Assembly (NCBI RefSeq): GCF_029894425.1
Contig: NZ_JARXYJ010000001.1
Location: forward strand, 186,001-250,000
Origin: Streptomyces sp. SAI-127
Lineage (GTDB): Bacteria; Actinomycetota; Actinomycetes; Streptomycetales; Streptomycetaceae
Direction: 5' to 3'
Length of the DNA stretch: 64,000 nucleotides
The position numbers and the translations under genes are program-made. Within the stretch, counting starts at the first letter, position 1, and the number at the start of each line of letters is the position of its first letter. Shown in pieces: positions 9,126-18,601 of the stretch. The notes under the pieces were generated by a model. It was not told where the DNA came from, ran no database searches, and saw nothing but the letters and a program-made list of their open reading frames with translations.

Positions 9126-9749
9126 ATCGAGTCGAAGCGCCGGTCGGAAGAGGGATCTCCGCTCACCCAGTGGCTCGACGAACGCCGCAAGGCCCGTATC
9201 TCGCCGGGGCAGTGCCCAGCCGAGTTTGCCCTCGGCCCCTGAGACGTCCTGTTCCTGCACGACGCCCACGTCGCCACCCCGCAGGAGCGCGAGGCCCTCA
9301 TTCACGACGCGGCACGCAACGGCGCTCTGGTCCGCCTCACCGGCACCCCTGCCCCGACCGCCGCAGGTCCGACGGGGGCCTTCCGAAAGCTGGCCAAGGC
9401 GTTCAGCCAGATCAACAAGTCCGCGAAGCTCATCGAGGACCGGCCCCCGGCGTTCGCGCACATTCCGCACGACCGTCCGAGGTTCGGGATTGTGGTGACC
9501 ATGGAGCCGTACCACCTGGTCAACTTCCCCGACTTCCGCGTCCTCCTGCCGGACACGGCGGTGCCCACGGCGATCGCCTCGGCCGACGAACTGGAGGATG
9601 TCGTCGTCGCGGCGGACCCCGGTCTGCAGGAGGGAATCGTGTCCTGGCTCGGGCAGCCGCCGCCGGGCGGATGGTCCCTGCGGGATCTCGCCAGCGGACG
9701 GGTGGTCATCAACCCGGTCCTGAAGCAGGGGTGGGCGGCGTACCCGTAG
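9126..9749 (+). pseudogene. Conserved hypothetical protein interrupted by one TGA
   Basis: One frame reads PLTQWLDERRKARISPGQCPAEFALGP, meets TGA at 9240-9242, and continues DVLFLHDAHVATPQEREALI to a stop at 9747-9749. It includes LIEDRPPAFAHIPHDRPRFG and EPYHLVNFPDFRVLLPD. Codon usage is normal Streptomyces on both sides of the TGA, so a single CGA or GGA to TGA change is likely. The first half has no clear start codon. I do not recognise the family. Confidence 0.5.
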
Positions 9750-9989
9750 GGCACCGAGCACGCGTCTGCCGCCTAGAGCCCTCGACAGCAACACCCACCC
9801 GCGACCTCTCACGTCATGACAGTGCCCGACCGGCCCCAACACCCCACTGACCAGCGCCGACACAGCACACCACCAGACCAGCACCACCGACTCTCACCAT
9901 TACCGACCCCACGCCGAGAGGTCGCACACGGGGGTACGGCGGTACCGGACGGGTCCTCCGTCCGATACCGCCGCACGTCGCCTACCGGG

Positions 9990-10814
9990 TCAGGAGTAGT
10001 TCATCCAGGTGTCGGAGAAGGCGCCGCTCGACAGGGCGCTCGGCTGGGCCAGGACGTCGCCGGACTTGCCACCCATGATGATCTCGTTCGAGCTGCTGGG
10101 CAGTGTGGTGCCGTTGGCCTTCGAGCCGCTGAAGCCGACGGTGCCGAAGTTGGACAGCTTCGCGATTCTGCCGTTGACGGACGTGGCCTCGGCGATCACC
10201 TCGGCAGAGCTGTCCTGGTAGCCGGAGCTGCCGGCGTGCGTGGTCGACTTCGTCCATCCCTGGGTACTGTCCGTCAGCGTCATGGTGAAGGTGCCGTTGG
10301 CGTTGTCGGTCACCGAGGCGGACATGTGGTCGCCCGGCAGGACGTTCACCGAGTACGCGGACTCGGCGGCCGGCAGCACCTCCCACCACGCGCCGTAGAC
10401 GGCCTGGCCGTTGATGCAGTCGGCCTCGGTGCCGGTCTGCTCCAGGGCCGAGTTGCTGTAACCGTCGAGGCCCACCCAGTAGGAGGAGTAGGTGTTGGTT
10501 GACGTGCAAGTGACGCTGGGCTGCACCCACGTCGACGACACGGACTTGTAGGCGCCGGCCGATCCGACGGCGGCGTAGCCCGACCAGTTGCCGGAGGTGA
10601 CGGTGGTGTTGGACGCCGTGCCCGCGGACTTCAGCCCGTGCAGGGCGTGCGACTCGTGTGCCGCGAGGGAGGAGCTGACCCGTCCGACCGACGGCGCGGC
10701 CTCGGCGCTGGTGACGGTCAGCGCGCCGACGGCCAGCGCGGCGGCGCCGACGGCCAGCAGGCGGGTGGTCGAACGGTGGCTGGTGAAAGCGTTTTCTTGC
10801 ATGGCGATGAGCAC
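9990..10814 (-). CDS. Secreted G1-family glutamic endopeptidase (eqolisin type)
   Basis: 274 residues with a Sec signal (RLLAVGAAALAVGALTVTSAEA). The mature part shows the G1 hallmarks NWSGYAAVG, STWVQPSVTC, YWVGLDGYSNSALEQTG (catalytic Gln in the QTG motif) and SSAEVIAEA (catalytic Glu). In this family a Gln-Glu pair cleaves proteins at acid pH. The start is GTG 10814 behind GGAAAG, or ATG 10802. It is transcribed divergently from the HTH regulator at 11098 across a 283-bp gap. Confidence 0.88.
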   Translation of the reverse strand: MLIAMQENAFTSHRSTTRLLAVGAAALAVGALTVTSAEAAPSVGRVSSSLAAHESHALHGLKSAGTASNTTVTSGNWSGYAAVGSAGAYKSVSSTWVQPSVTCTSTNTYSSYWVGLDGYSNSALEQTGTEADCINGQAVYGAWWEVLPAAESAYSVNVLPGDHMSASVTDNANGTFTMTLTDSTQGWTKSTTHAGSSGYQDSSAEVIAEATSVNGRIAKLSNFGTVGFSGSKANGTTLPSSSNEIIMGGKSGDVLAQPSALSSGAFSDTWMNYS

Positions 10815-11097
10815 TTTCTTTCCGGGGTTGGGGGGAGGAGGGTCGGTGGAGAAGAGTCATGCCGTGCGGATGACGCCGACCGGGTGCCGGGCCCGTGATC
10901 ACCGGTCTGCGGACACAGCGTGACCCGTGTGCCAGACCGTCGGCAAGAGACCAAGGTTCTTTAGATTTGCGGGTTTTGAGCGACCGGAACGGCCCCCTTG
11001 GAGGCCAACCGCTGCCAGCACCGGCCTGTTGAGAGCTCTGCAGGGTCACCTTGGCCCTGCCTTGGTTGACCTGTGCTGATCACCCGGCTTTAACTGC

Positions 11098-12147
11098 GTG
11101 CGAAGCGTGCATGTCACGACAGCTGGTGGAAGGAAGGCAGGTTCCTCCATGCATCCCGGACCCCCGGCGGCTGCTCGCCCAGCAGGTCAGCGCCCCACCG
11201 TTCCTTCGCCGCAGATCGCGCCCCTGCTGCGGTCCGGGCCCTTCCACGAGGCACTGCGCGCGGCCATCAGCGCCAGCGGACTGAGCCTGGAGCGAATACA
11301 GGACCGGCTGCGCCGAATGGGCATGGAGATCAGCCTCGCCTCGCTCAGCTCCTGGCAGTCCGGCCGGTACCGCCCGGAACGCCCGCGTTCCCTGGAGGCG
11401 CTGCGCGCCCTGGAACTCCTGCTGGCCGTGCCGGACGGCGGCCTTCTCTCCCTGCTGGGACCGCCCCGTCCGCGCGGCCGTTGGCTTCCCGCCGGCCGGG
11501 GCCGACGGGCCCTGGAGGACGTCTGGCCACGCAACGCCAAGCATGCGCTGGGGGATGTCGAGACCCGCTGGGACGCCCACCTGACCAGAATCAGCACCCA
11601 CAGCCGGATAGAGCTGGACGCGTTCAGCCGCGTCAGCCGCAAGTGGACCCGTCAGCTGCTGCGCGCGGACCGTGACGGACCTGACCGCAAGGTGACGCTC
11701 TACCAGGCAGACGGGCCCGGTGCGCCGCCGGAGATCCATGTCTCACCCCCGTGCCGTCCGGGCGCGGTGGTGACCCGCAGCGACAGCGGCCTGTTCGCTG
11801 CCGAGTTGCTCTTCGAACGTCCCCTCGCTCAGGGTGAGACGATCATCGTCGAGTACACGCTGGAGTTCCCCTCTCCCCGCCCGCACACCACGTTCGTCGA
11901 GGCCACGCTGCACGTGCCGATGCGCGAGTACGTACTCCAGGCGCGCTTCGACCCGGCCGCCCTGCCGACCTCATGCCACTCGTACCGGGTCAACGAGGAG
12001 AGCACGTTCCCCACCGAGCGGCTCCTGCGGCTGGACGCGGCCGGCTCGGTTCATGCGGTGGCCCTGGAGACCGGGCCGTGCCGCTTCGGCATCCGTTGGA
12101 CCCACGACGAATCACCGCCGCTTCCGTCGCTGCCTCGCACACCGTGA
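11098..12147 (+). CDS. Streptomyces-type HTH regulatory protein
   Basis: A 349-residue protein, or 332 residues from ATG 11149 behind a GGAAGGAAGG tract. A helix-turn-helix region is seen at FHEALRAAISASGLSLERIQDRLRRMG plus SLASLSSWQSGRYRPERPRS, like XRE proteins that choose a host-specific short operator. The C-terminal 200 residues are a beta-rich domain (EIHVSPPCRPGAVV, ETIIVEYTLEFPSP) with no known enzyme motif. No membrane segment is present. It may control the divergent peptidase. Confidence 0.7.
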   Translation: MRSVHVTTAGGRKAGSSMHPGPPAAARPAGQRPTVPSPQIAPLLRSGPFHEALRAAISASGLSLERIQDRLRRMGMEISLASLSSWQSGRYRPERPRSLEALRALELLLAVPDGGLLSLLGPPRPRGRWLPAGRGRRALEDVWPRNAKHALGDVETRWDAHLTRISTHSRIELDAFSRVSRKWTRQLLRADRDGPDRKVTLYQADGPGAPPEIHVSPPCRPGAVVTRSDSGLFAAELLFERPLAQGETIIVEYTLEFPSPRPHTTFVEATLHVPMREYVLQARFDPAALPTSCHSYRVNEESTFPTERLLRLDAAGSVHAVALETGPCRFGIRWTHDESPPLPSLPRTP

Positions 12148-12259
12148 GTCCACGGAGGTGCCGGAGCGGCTGCCGTCGTTCTTCGCCGAGGAGCCCCGGT
12201 GAGATGTGGCGATGAGCGTGACCTCGCGGTGCAGGCCCCACAGTTGTGCCGCGCCGCCA

Positions 12260-12924
12260 ACTCACCCAGCCCGCCGCCGAGCGGCAGCCCGGAGGCTGCC
12301 GCGCCGAGTTGAGGTACCGCAACGGCGTCTACTCCTGGGCGGCTTCGGGCTGTGCCGCCGCCCAGGAGACATCCTCGAATATCTGGAGGACCCGGCGCTC
12401 GGTACACCGGCCCTGGCCGAGGGCGCCGCCAGGACGAACGTTCCCCTCGCCACCAACATGTGCATGACGACCTTCGCCGAGATCAAGGAGGCGTTCACCC
12501 GATGCCGTCCAGGTGGTGCTCTGCGACCACCGCTACTGGGGCGGGCTGCGCAACACCCAGCAACTCGCCGCCATCTGCCGCACCTTCGGCGTCGGGCTGT
12601 CCATGCACTCCAACACCCACCTGGGAATCTCGCCGGCCGCCATGACCCACGTCGCGTCCACCGTCCCGGGCCTGCACCACGCCTGCGACTCCCATTGCCC
12701 CTGGCAGTCCGAGGACATACTCACAGAGCGGCTGACCTTCGAGGACCGGTCCGCGAAGGTCTCGGACGCGCCCGGGCCTGGGTGTCGAACTCGACCGCGA
12801 GGAACTCGCCTTCCTCCACCGGCGCTTGCTGGACGACGACGGTTCGCTGCGCGAGCAGGACGACGCGGCGGCGATGCGGGTCGCCGAGCCGGGATGGGAG
12901 ACGCCCGCCGTGCCGCGCTGGTAA
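12260..12924 (+). pseudogene. Glucarate dehydratase-like enolase-superfamily enzyme, broken
   Basis: Three frames have to be joined. One gives ILEYLEDPALGTPALAEGAA and NVPLATNMCMTTFAEIKEA; the next gives VVLCDHRYWGGLRNTQQLAA and GLSMHSNTHLGIS; the last gives GLGVELDREELAFLHRRLLD and ends PAVPRW-stop at 12922. These are the C-terminal barrel motifs of glucarate dehydratase-like enzymes (H-S-N-x-H-x-G-I). The N-terminal capping domain and the first metal ligands are missing. At least two frameshifts make this non-functional. Confidence 0.75.
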
Positions 12925-13037
12925 CACCAGGAGGAAGTTACGGCCCCGACGGCCGCCGAGTGCGGCATCCGTCGGGCCCACAGTCGTGACGAAGAACGTC
13001 CAGGTGGGGCGGAAAGCCCCCTCGGCCGTCTGTCCGG

Positions 13038-14024
13038 TTACAGGCCCCAGCCCCAACGCAGTTGTGCCACGCCCGAGGAGTTGTTCACCGCCAGCCCGCT
13101 GCCGCTCTGCCGGGTGATCGAATAGCTGTCGTCCGAGCGCAGGCCGGGCCAGTAGACGACGCCCATCTGACGGGACCTCGTCAGGTCCGTGGTGGCGGCG
13201 AAGTACGCGGTGAAGGTGTTGCCGTCCTGGTTCCCGCCGTAGTAGTTCAGCCCGGTCGTCATCGGGGCACCGGCCTCGTCGATGATGGTGCGGGACGAGT
13301 ACGAGCCGAGACGGTTGCTCAGGTTGGTGGTCCACGCCGAGCGGGTCGTGTCCGAGGCCCAGTATCCGTAGAAGTGCAGCGACAGCAGTGTGCCGTTCAG
13401 GGCGCTGGCCGCTCCGACACCCGTGACGTTGTCGTTGTAACCGGTGCCGCTGATGAGGACCCGCCCGCGGGGGGTGCTCGAATGCCGGGACAGCCACGAC
13501 GAGCAGAGCGACACCCAGTCGTTCAGGCTGTAACCGAATGGCTCGTTCATCGGTTCGAAGTAGACGTTGCCGTTGCTGCCGTAGTCGCTGATGACCTTGT
13601 CCCACATGGTGTTCCATGCGTTCATGTCATCGACTTTGCCGTCCTTGTTCGCTTCCCAGTAGCCGAAGATGACCTTCATGCCGTGGGACAGGGCCGAGTC
13701 GGCGGCGCCCTTGTACCGCCCCCACCAGTCCGAGTTGACGCTCTGCGGGTTGATCGGCAGCCGCACGGTGTTCGCGCCGAGCTGCTGCTGGAAGCCACTG
13801 ATGATGCCGTCGGCCTTGGAGCGGACGCTGTCGTAGCTGTCCCCGGCCGTGAGGCCGGTCGGTATCACCCAGCCGTCCACGTAATTGTCGCGGCTGTCCG
13901 CCCAGTTGACTCCGCGGAAGGAGTTGGTGGCGGCGGATGCGCCATGGGAGACCGTCAGCAGTGGCGCGAGGAGTGCTGCGATCAGGAAGGCGCGCAGACG
14001 GGCGCGAGAGCGGAGGCGATTCAC
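13038..14024 (-). CDS. Secreted glycoside hydrolase family 5 (cellulase-like)
   Basis: 328 residues. A signal peptide spans about residues 1-31 (cleavage after HGASA). The barrel shows VRLPINPQS, VYFEPMNEPFGY with the acid/base Glu161, LLSLHFYGYW, and TIIDEAGAP with the likely nucleophile Glu250, which together fit GH5. There is no carbohydrate-binding module. The protein should be released outside the cell to cut a beta-glycan; the exact polymer is unknown. A perfect palindrome 26 bp upstream suggests LacI-type sugar control. Confidence 0.85.
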   Translation of the reverse strand: MNRLRSRARLRAFLIAALLAPLLTVSHGASAATNSFRGVNWADSRDNYVDGWVIPTGLTAGDSYDSVRSKADGIISGFQQQLGANTVRLPINPQSVNSDWWGRYKGAADSALSHGMKVIFGYWEANKDGKVDDMNAWNTMWDKVISDYGSNGNVYFEPMNEPFGYSLNDWVSLCSSWLSRHSSTPRGRVLISGTGYNDNVTGVGAASALNGTLLSLHFYGYWASDTTRSAWTTNLSNRLGSYSSRTIIDEAGAPMTTGLNYYGGNQDGNTFTAYFAATTDLTRSRQMGVVYWPGLRSDDSYSITRQSGSGLAVNNSSGVAQLRWGWGL

Positions 14025-14049
14025 ACGAACTCCATTGTTCGATTGCTCG

Positions 14050-14065
14050 ATGTTTACGTAAACAT
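14050..14065. promoter_or_regulatory. Perfect 16-bp palindrome upstream of the GH5 gene
   Basis: ATGTTTACGTAAACAT reads identically on both strands. It lies 26 bp upstream of the GH5 start codon, where an operator would block transcription or initiation. The size and symmetry fit a LacI-family site. It differs from the CebR operator (TGGGAGCGCTCCCA). No LacI gene is in the window. Confidence 0.6.
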
Positions 14066-14462
14066 CCGTCCTGACGTGGGGCTACCGAGTCGAAGACGGG
14101 GAGGTTCCTGAATGCTGATCCTCCATCGATTCAGTGTCAAGCGCCTGTCAGGAGCCGTGCCCCGTGTGACAGCGGCGGGTTGGGGCGGGCGACCAATGGG
14201 GGCTCGCCGAGGTGGACCCCGAACGCCTTGCCGGGGACGCCGAACACCCGACCTGGCCGACCAATAAGCCGGTGTTCATCGGCGGCCAGGTCCCGCAAGA
14301 AGTTCGCTGGGTGCGAGGTCTCCACAGTTGGAAGTGTGCCCGGTGTGCGACGGCCCCCGGGACTCGTGCGTGGAGGCTGGCTGAGTGTCGCTGGCGTTGG
14401 TGCCGAAAACGGTGAGCGCAGTGACCAACTCGTAAGGTGAGGAGGGGACGCTTCACAGATTC
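14066..14462. other. Intergenic stretch, no firm gene
   Basis: About 400 bp between the GH5 promoter and the lipoprotein stop. A plus-strand open frame around 14212-14415 reads DPERLAGDAEHPTWPTNKPV and then a CARC motif, with reasonable codon use, but it has no clear start or ribosome site. I do not call it. Confidence 0.4.
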
Positions 14463-14960
14463 TCACCCGAGCCTGTTCGCGGCGACTCTGTACTCGGCGG
14501 CTTGGTAGTGCGAGACGCGCACGAGGACCGTGCCGTGGACGTAGTCGTACTCGGCGAGGGCCGACATCGACTTGGTGACGGTGTGGATGTAGTCGGCGCG
14601 GGCCTTCGCGTCCGACGGGTCGGCGAACACTTCGATCGCTCCCCCGCGTTCGAGGGCGCCCTTGTCGGTGCCGCTCACGTCGGCGGCTTTGATGCGGGTG
14701 TCGGTGAAAGTGACCTTCGAGGTGTACTGGTTCGGCCGACCGAGAAGGTGATTCGGGTCATTGGCGGCTGTCACAGTGCCCGAGAGCTTGGCCTGCGGCA
14801 CCTCAGAGGCAACACGAGAAAGGGCGCTGCCCGCGCTGACCGGCTTGCTCGCTGCAGCGTCGGTCTTTCTCCCGGCGGTGGAGTCAGATGCGCTGTTGCT
14901 GCACGCGACGGCCCCGCCAAGGAGGAGGACGGCGGAGATCACGGTAAGGGCATTTCTCAT
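14463..14960 (-). CDS. Small lipoprotein of unknown function
   Basis: 165 residues from ATG 14960 (MRNALTVISAVLLLGGAVACSN). The lipobox GAVAC predicts lipid anchoring at Cys20. The mature part has an Ala/Ser-rich linker and then a compact alpha/beta domain (GTVTAANDPNHLLGRPNQYT, GAIEVFADPSDAKARADYIH, YDYVHGTVLVRVSHYQ), seen in several actinomycete lipoproteins. Upstream in-frame GTG/ATG codons lie before the signal peptide and are unlikely starts. Ligand unknown. Confidence 0.82.
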   Translation of the reverse strand: MRNALTVISAVLLLGGAVACSNSASDSTAGRKTDAAASKPVSAGSALSRVASEVPQAKLSGTVTAANDPNHLLGRPNQYTSKVTFTDTRIKAADVSGTDKGALERGGAIEVFADPSDAKARADYIHTVTKSMSALAEYDYVHGTVLVRVSHYQAAEYRVAANRLG

Positions 14961-15113
14961 GGCGCCGATGATGGAGGTCTGAGCGGTCGAATGCCGTTGA
15001 AGTGGCCGTGCTGTGACGGTGCGTTCGGTCGTGTACGAGCCGCCCGGATCCCGATGCTGAGGCCGGGGCCTGGACGACTCATCTGCCGACACCTTTGTGC
15101 TCCACCCTGAACC

Positions 15114-15467
15114 GTGCTGCCATTGCTCCCACAGCAACTCAACACCCCAGGGGCCGACTTGGACGTCAAAGGCATACAGGGATCGATCAACTTCGACGGC
15201 GACTGGGTCACCATCACGAAAAGGCAGGCTGGGGCAGCGGCCACAACCACACGGTTCCGGGCAGCCGACGTGACAGGAACCCGCTTCAAGTCCGCGACTA
15301 CGTTCTTCAACGGATACCTGCAGTTCAACGTGCCGGGGTCACTAGTCGACCAGGAGGGACGCAACAGGCGTCCGACCGCCGCTGACCGCCACAGGCTGTC
15401 GTTCTGGAAGTCCGCCAACGCCGAAGCGAGCCAGCTGCTCGCTGCCGTCGAGCAGGCGCGCGGCTAA
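15114..15467 (+). CDS. DUF4429-like single-domain protein
   Basis: 117 residues with the DUF4429 pattern: LDVKGIQGSINFDGDWVTIT, a basic loop, GYLQFNVPGSLVDQEGR and a final DRHRLSFWKSANAEASQLL. These small beta domains resemble PH-like folds and often precede a SHOCT motif, which is absent here. The start codon is uncertain; no strong ribosome site precedes it. Function unknown. Confidence 0.65.
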   Translation: MLPLLPQQLNTPGADLDVKGIQGSINFDGDWVTITKRQAGAAATTTRFRAADVTGTRFKSATTFFNGYLQFNVPGSLVDQEGRNRRPTAADRHRLSFWKSANAEASQLLAAVEQARG

Positions 15468-16059
15468 AATCTCTCCCAGACGGATCGGTGGGCGCTTCGA
15501 TCGGGGCGTTCCAGCACCCTTCGCGTCTTCCTCACCACGCTCAACGTCTTCGCCACCAGCCGGTTCGCAATCTAGGAACCGGCCGTGACCACCCGAACCG
15601 ACGACGCCGGCGTACAGAGGTTCACCGGGAATCTCCATACCCCTGCAGGCGATACAGGCGTGACGCGCACCGTACGAACCACGCCCGGTTGCTTCGGGTC
15701 TGGCTGCTGGCCTGTCCGGTACGCGCAGTATCGGACAGGAAGCGAGCAGACCTCGATGATCAGCGTGGAAATAGGTGGCGGGGATCGACTGCCGCTGGCG
15801 TTGCACGTTCTGGGCGCGTACGGACCCGGCGGTGCCGTACATACGCAAGACTCTGCCAGTTGTGCACCCAGAGTCGGCGTTCCGGTCCGGGGTCGGGATG
15901 GCGCGTGCCGTGTCCGGGTCCGGCCTCCGGACCAACGCTGCCGTCCCCAGCCGGGTGGCGCCGTTGTCGGACAGCCGCGGCCCGTAGGCGATCAGCTCGT
16001 CCCGGTCGAGCGGCACCGCAAGGTCGGCGACCTGCCCCGTACCGAGGTCGAGCACCAGG
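15468..16059. other. Gap with no firm gene
   Basis: About 590 bp. On the minus strand, directly after the MerR gene stop, a frame reads PDLVLDLGTGQVADLAVPL and DELIAYGPRLSDNGATRLG, which looks like real coding sequence. It then dissolves into sequence without family features, and I cannot name it. It may be the start of a lost downstream gene. Confidence 0.35.
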
Positions 16060-16968
16060 TCAGGTCCAGTCCGCAGCGCGCAGAGCCCGCGCCAGCCATT
16101 CCAGCTCCTCGGTCGCGTCGGGCGACGAATTCTGCCCGCGCACACGGGCGACGAGCCTGCGGTAATGCTCCGCTCTCGCCTCGATCCCGGCCTCCAGGCT
16201 GCGCATCACGGCGGCCTGATCGGCGTCACCGAACAGCTCGGACAGCACCTCGGCCGCTGCCGGCCCCTCGGGAGCAACCCCGCCTTTTCTGACCTCCGCG
16301 ACGGTCTGCACGATCTGCCTGGCCCACCAGATGGACGCCCCGGGGGGACGGCCCTGCCCCGGTATGGGCGTGTTGAGCTCCATCCATGTGCGCAACCGGG
16401 CGCGGAACCCAGGGTCCCGAACCAATTCGGCCAATTCGATCCAGGCGTCGACCTGCTCAGGTGTGGGATCGTCGGGCAATTCGATGCTGAAGGCGCGCAT
16501 GCGGTCGCGCAGGCGCGGGTCGTCGAGGCCGCCGAACACCTCCTCCTTGAACTCGTCGACGATCTGCTTGCGCTCGGCGGCGGAAAGCCGCGCCAACCGG
16601 TTCATCAGTGCTGTCTCCTCAACGGTCGAACCCCGTTTCGCCACGGTGGACAGGACGGCCCGGCTCACCTTGAGGGAGCGGATCTGCGCGTCGAGCGCGG
16701 CCACATGCGCGTCGGCGACCCCGGCGAGCGTGGTGCGGCCGCTCAGGACACGGCACACGTCGTCGAGCCCGAGGCCCAGCTCGCGCAGGGTGCGAACCAG
16801 CTCGACGCGGGCCACGGACTCGGCGTCGTACAACCGGTAGCCGCCCGCGGAACGGCCCACAGGCGGCACCGCCCCCTCGTCCGACCAGAAGCGCAGGGTA
16901 CGTACCGGAAGTCCGGTGCGGTGCGCGAGCCGGCCAATGGTGAGCACGTCGGGGCGTTCATCGTCCAT
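16060..16968 (-). CDS. MerR-family transcriptional regulator
   Basis: 302 residues from ATG 16968 (MDDERPDVLTIGRLAHRTGL). The N-terminal winged helix is typical MerR: LTIGRLAHRTGLPVRTLRFW, GYRLYDAESVARVELVRTL, LGLGLDDVCRVL. A dimerisation helix follows, then a helical C-terminal domain of about 180 residues that may bind a ligand. An in-frame start at 17061 would add an unconserved leader. It lies 77 bp after the Imm1 gene. Confidence 0.87.
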   Translation of the reverse strand: MDDERPDVLTIGRLAHRTGLPVRTLRFWSDEGAVPPVGRSAGGYRLYDAESVARVELVRTLRELGLGLDDVCRVLSGRTTLAGVADAHVAALDAQIRSLKVSRAVLSTVAKRGSTVEETALMNRLARLSAAERKQIVDEFKEEVFGGLDDPRLRDRMRAFSIELPDDPTPEQVDAWIELAELVRDPGFRARLRTWMELNTPIPGQGRPPGASIWWARQIVQTVAEVRKGGVAPEGPAAAEVLSELFGDADQAAVMRSLEAGIEARAEHYRRLVARVRGQNSSPDATEELEWLARALRAADWT

Positions 16969-17045
16969 GAGTAAGATCCTGAACCCTCCGGCGGCTGGAG
17001 ACTCAAGCGCCTCAGAAGATGTCGCAGTTGGCAATGGAGCCCTGC

Positions 17046-17450
17046 CTACAACTCGTACCAATCACTCAGTTCACCAGGCGTCCCTGTCTGGATGAAGTCG
17101 TGAACGATGTCCCAGGCATGATCCATGGACAGTGCGACGTCTGCCGTGAACGCGTATAGCTCGTCCATGATCACCACTTCGACCTCGGCGCTCAGTGCCG
17201 CGGAATCATCGCCTACACGAAGAGACACTCCGCCAGAGTTGTCGAAGAGATGGAGGACAGCGTGATCTCCTTTGAAGCCCAGAGCCAAGTAGGGGAGTTC
17301 GCCGTCTGGCCGCCGGATCTCAAGGTAGCCCTGGCCGAGGCCGGTTCCGAGGGCCTTGATGTGAGCCTCAAGGTCCTGGACATTCGAGTGCCGTTCAAGC
17401 CCTGAGAACCAGCCGGTCTCCAGTGCCGTCGCCGCCCACACCGCGTTCAT
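17046..17450 (-). CDS. Imm1-family immunity protein
   Basis: 134 residues from ATG 17450 behind a strong GGGAGGAG site. The sequence matches the Imm1 pattern: TGWFSGLERHSNVQDLEAHI, GLGQGYLEIRRPDGELPYLA and FKGDHAVLHLFDNSGG. Imm1 proteins neutralise the C-terminal toxin domain of secreted polymorphic toxins. No toxin gene sits next to it here; upstream DNA is a decayed MFS transporter. It may be an orphan shield against neighbouring strains. Confidence 0.8.
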   Translation of the reverse strand: MNAVWAATALETGWFSGLERHSNVQDLEAHIKALGTGLGQGYLEIRRPDGELPYLALGFKGDHAVLHLFDNSGGVSLRVGDDSAALSAEVEVVIMDELYAFTADVALSMDHAWDIVHDFIQTGTPGELSDWYEL

Positions 17451-17560
17451 TTCTGCTCCTCCCGTCCTCGTCAGCCTCTTCCCTGCCGCTTTCACGGTCC
17501 GCCCTGTGCACACCGGCGGTAGCGGATGAGGGCACTGGCCAATCCAACGATGGCACGATT

Positions 17561-18539
17561 GGTCCCGTCATGGGGCTGTCCGCCGTCGCCGGCCCCGCGC
17601 TCGGCGGTGTCCTCACCCACGCCGACCTGCTCGGCGCCTCCTGGCGCACCGTCTTCCTCGTCAACCTTCCCCTCGCCGCCGCCGTCCTGGCGGCCACACC
17701 CTGGCTGCGCGAGGACCGCCCCCCGTCCGCCCCCGCCTCGAACCGGCCGGCACCGCACTGGCCATGTTGGGCACCGCCCTGCTGGTGTGCCCGCTCGCCA
17801 CCAGTCACCCCGGGCCTGCCGCCTGGGCGACCGCCTCGTGCGGCGCCGCCGTCCTGACGGTGTTCGTCGCCCAGCAGCGCCGCACCGCCCGCCGTGGTAA
17901 AGCTCCGCTGATCGAACCCGCCCTGCTGCGCGGCCGCTCCTTTCCCGCCGCACTGGCCACGTCCACGCTGTTCTTCGCTGTGATGAACGGCGTCATGATC
18001 ACCGTCGTCCTCCACCTGGAGCTCGGGCTCCACGAGGGGCCGCTCACCGCCGGACTCACCTTCCTGCCCTGGTCCACGGGACTGGCCGTCGCCTCGTGGG
18101 CCGCCGGAAGCCGCCTGCCCCCCGGTACGGTGACCGCGTCATGCACGCTGGCATCGCCACCCTCGCCGGCGGACTGGCCGCAGCCGCGCTCGCCTACCGC
18201 GCCGCCGCCCCCGACGCCTACCCAACGGCCCTCCCGTTCGCCCTTGCGCTGGCGGGGCTGGGCACCGGACTGTTCACGCCGCCGTTCTTCACCACCGCGC
18301 TGGGAGCCGTCGGGCCACAGGAAACCGGATCTGCGGCGGGACTGCTCAACGCCGTCCAACAACTCGGCGGAACCTTCGGTATCGCCCTCGTCGGCGGGAC
18401 CTACCTCAGTACGACCGGAGGCCCCCGCACCGCGGCCGGACACGCGCTCGGCGCGGCCGCCGTGCTCCTGGCCGCCACCGGTGCGGCCGCCGGTGTGATG
18501 ACTCGCCATACCCGACCACCCGGCGACCACACACGCTGA
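17561..18539 (+). pseudogene. DHA2-type MFS drug transporter, truncated and frameshifted
   Basis: Three successive frames give transporter sequence: VMGLSAVAGPALGGVLTHAD and WRTVFLVNLPLAAAVLAATP, then GTALAMLGTALLVCPLATSH with FFAVMNGVMITVVLHLELGL, then FALALAGLGTGLFTPPFFTT and GSAAGLLNAVQQLGGTFGIA. The order matches the second half of a 14-helix EmrB/QacA exporter. The first four helices are absent and two frameshifts are needed (near 17740 and 18120). Non-functional. Confidence 0.8.
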
Positions 18540-18601
18540 ACGCCCTCCTTGAACTACGCGCCGGGCGAAAGGTCACACCACTCGGCTGCCTTCACCCCAC
18601 A

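Noticed and set aside
9240..9242. Selenocysteine or other recoding at the in-frame TGA
   Set aside because: No SECIS-like structure was evident and several other pseudogenes in the window have similar nonsense changes; mutation is simpler.
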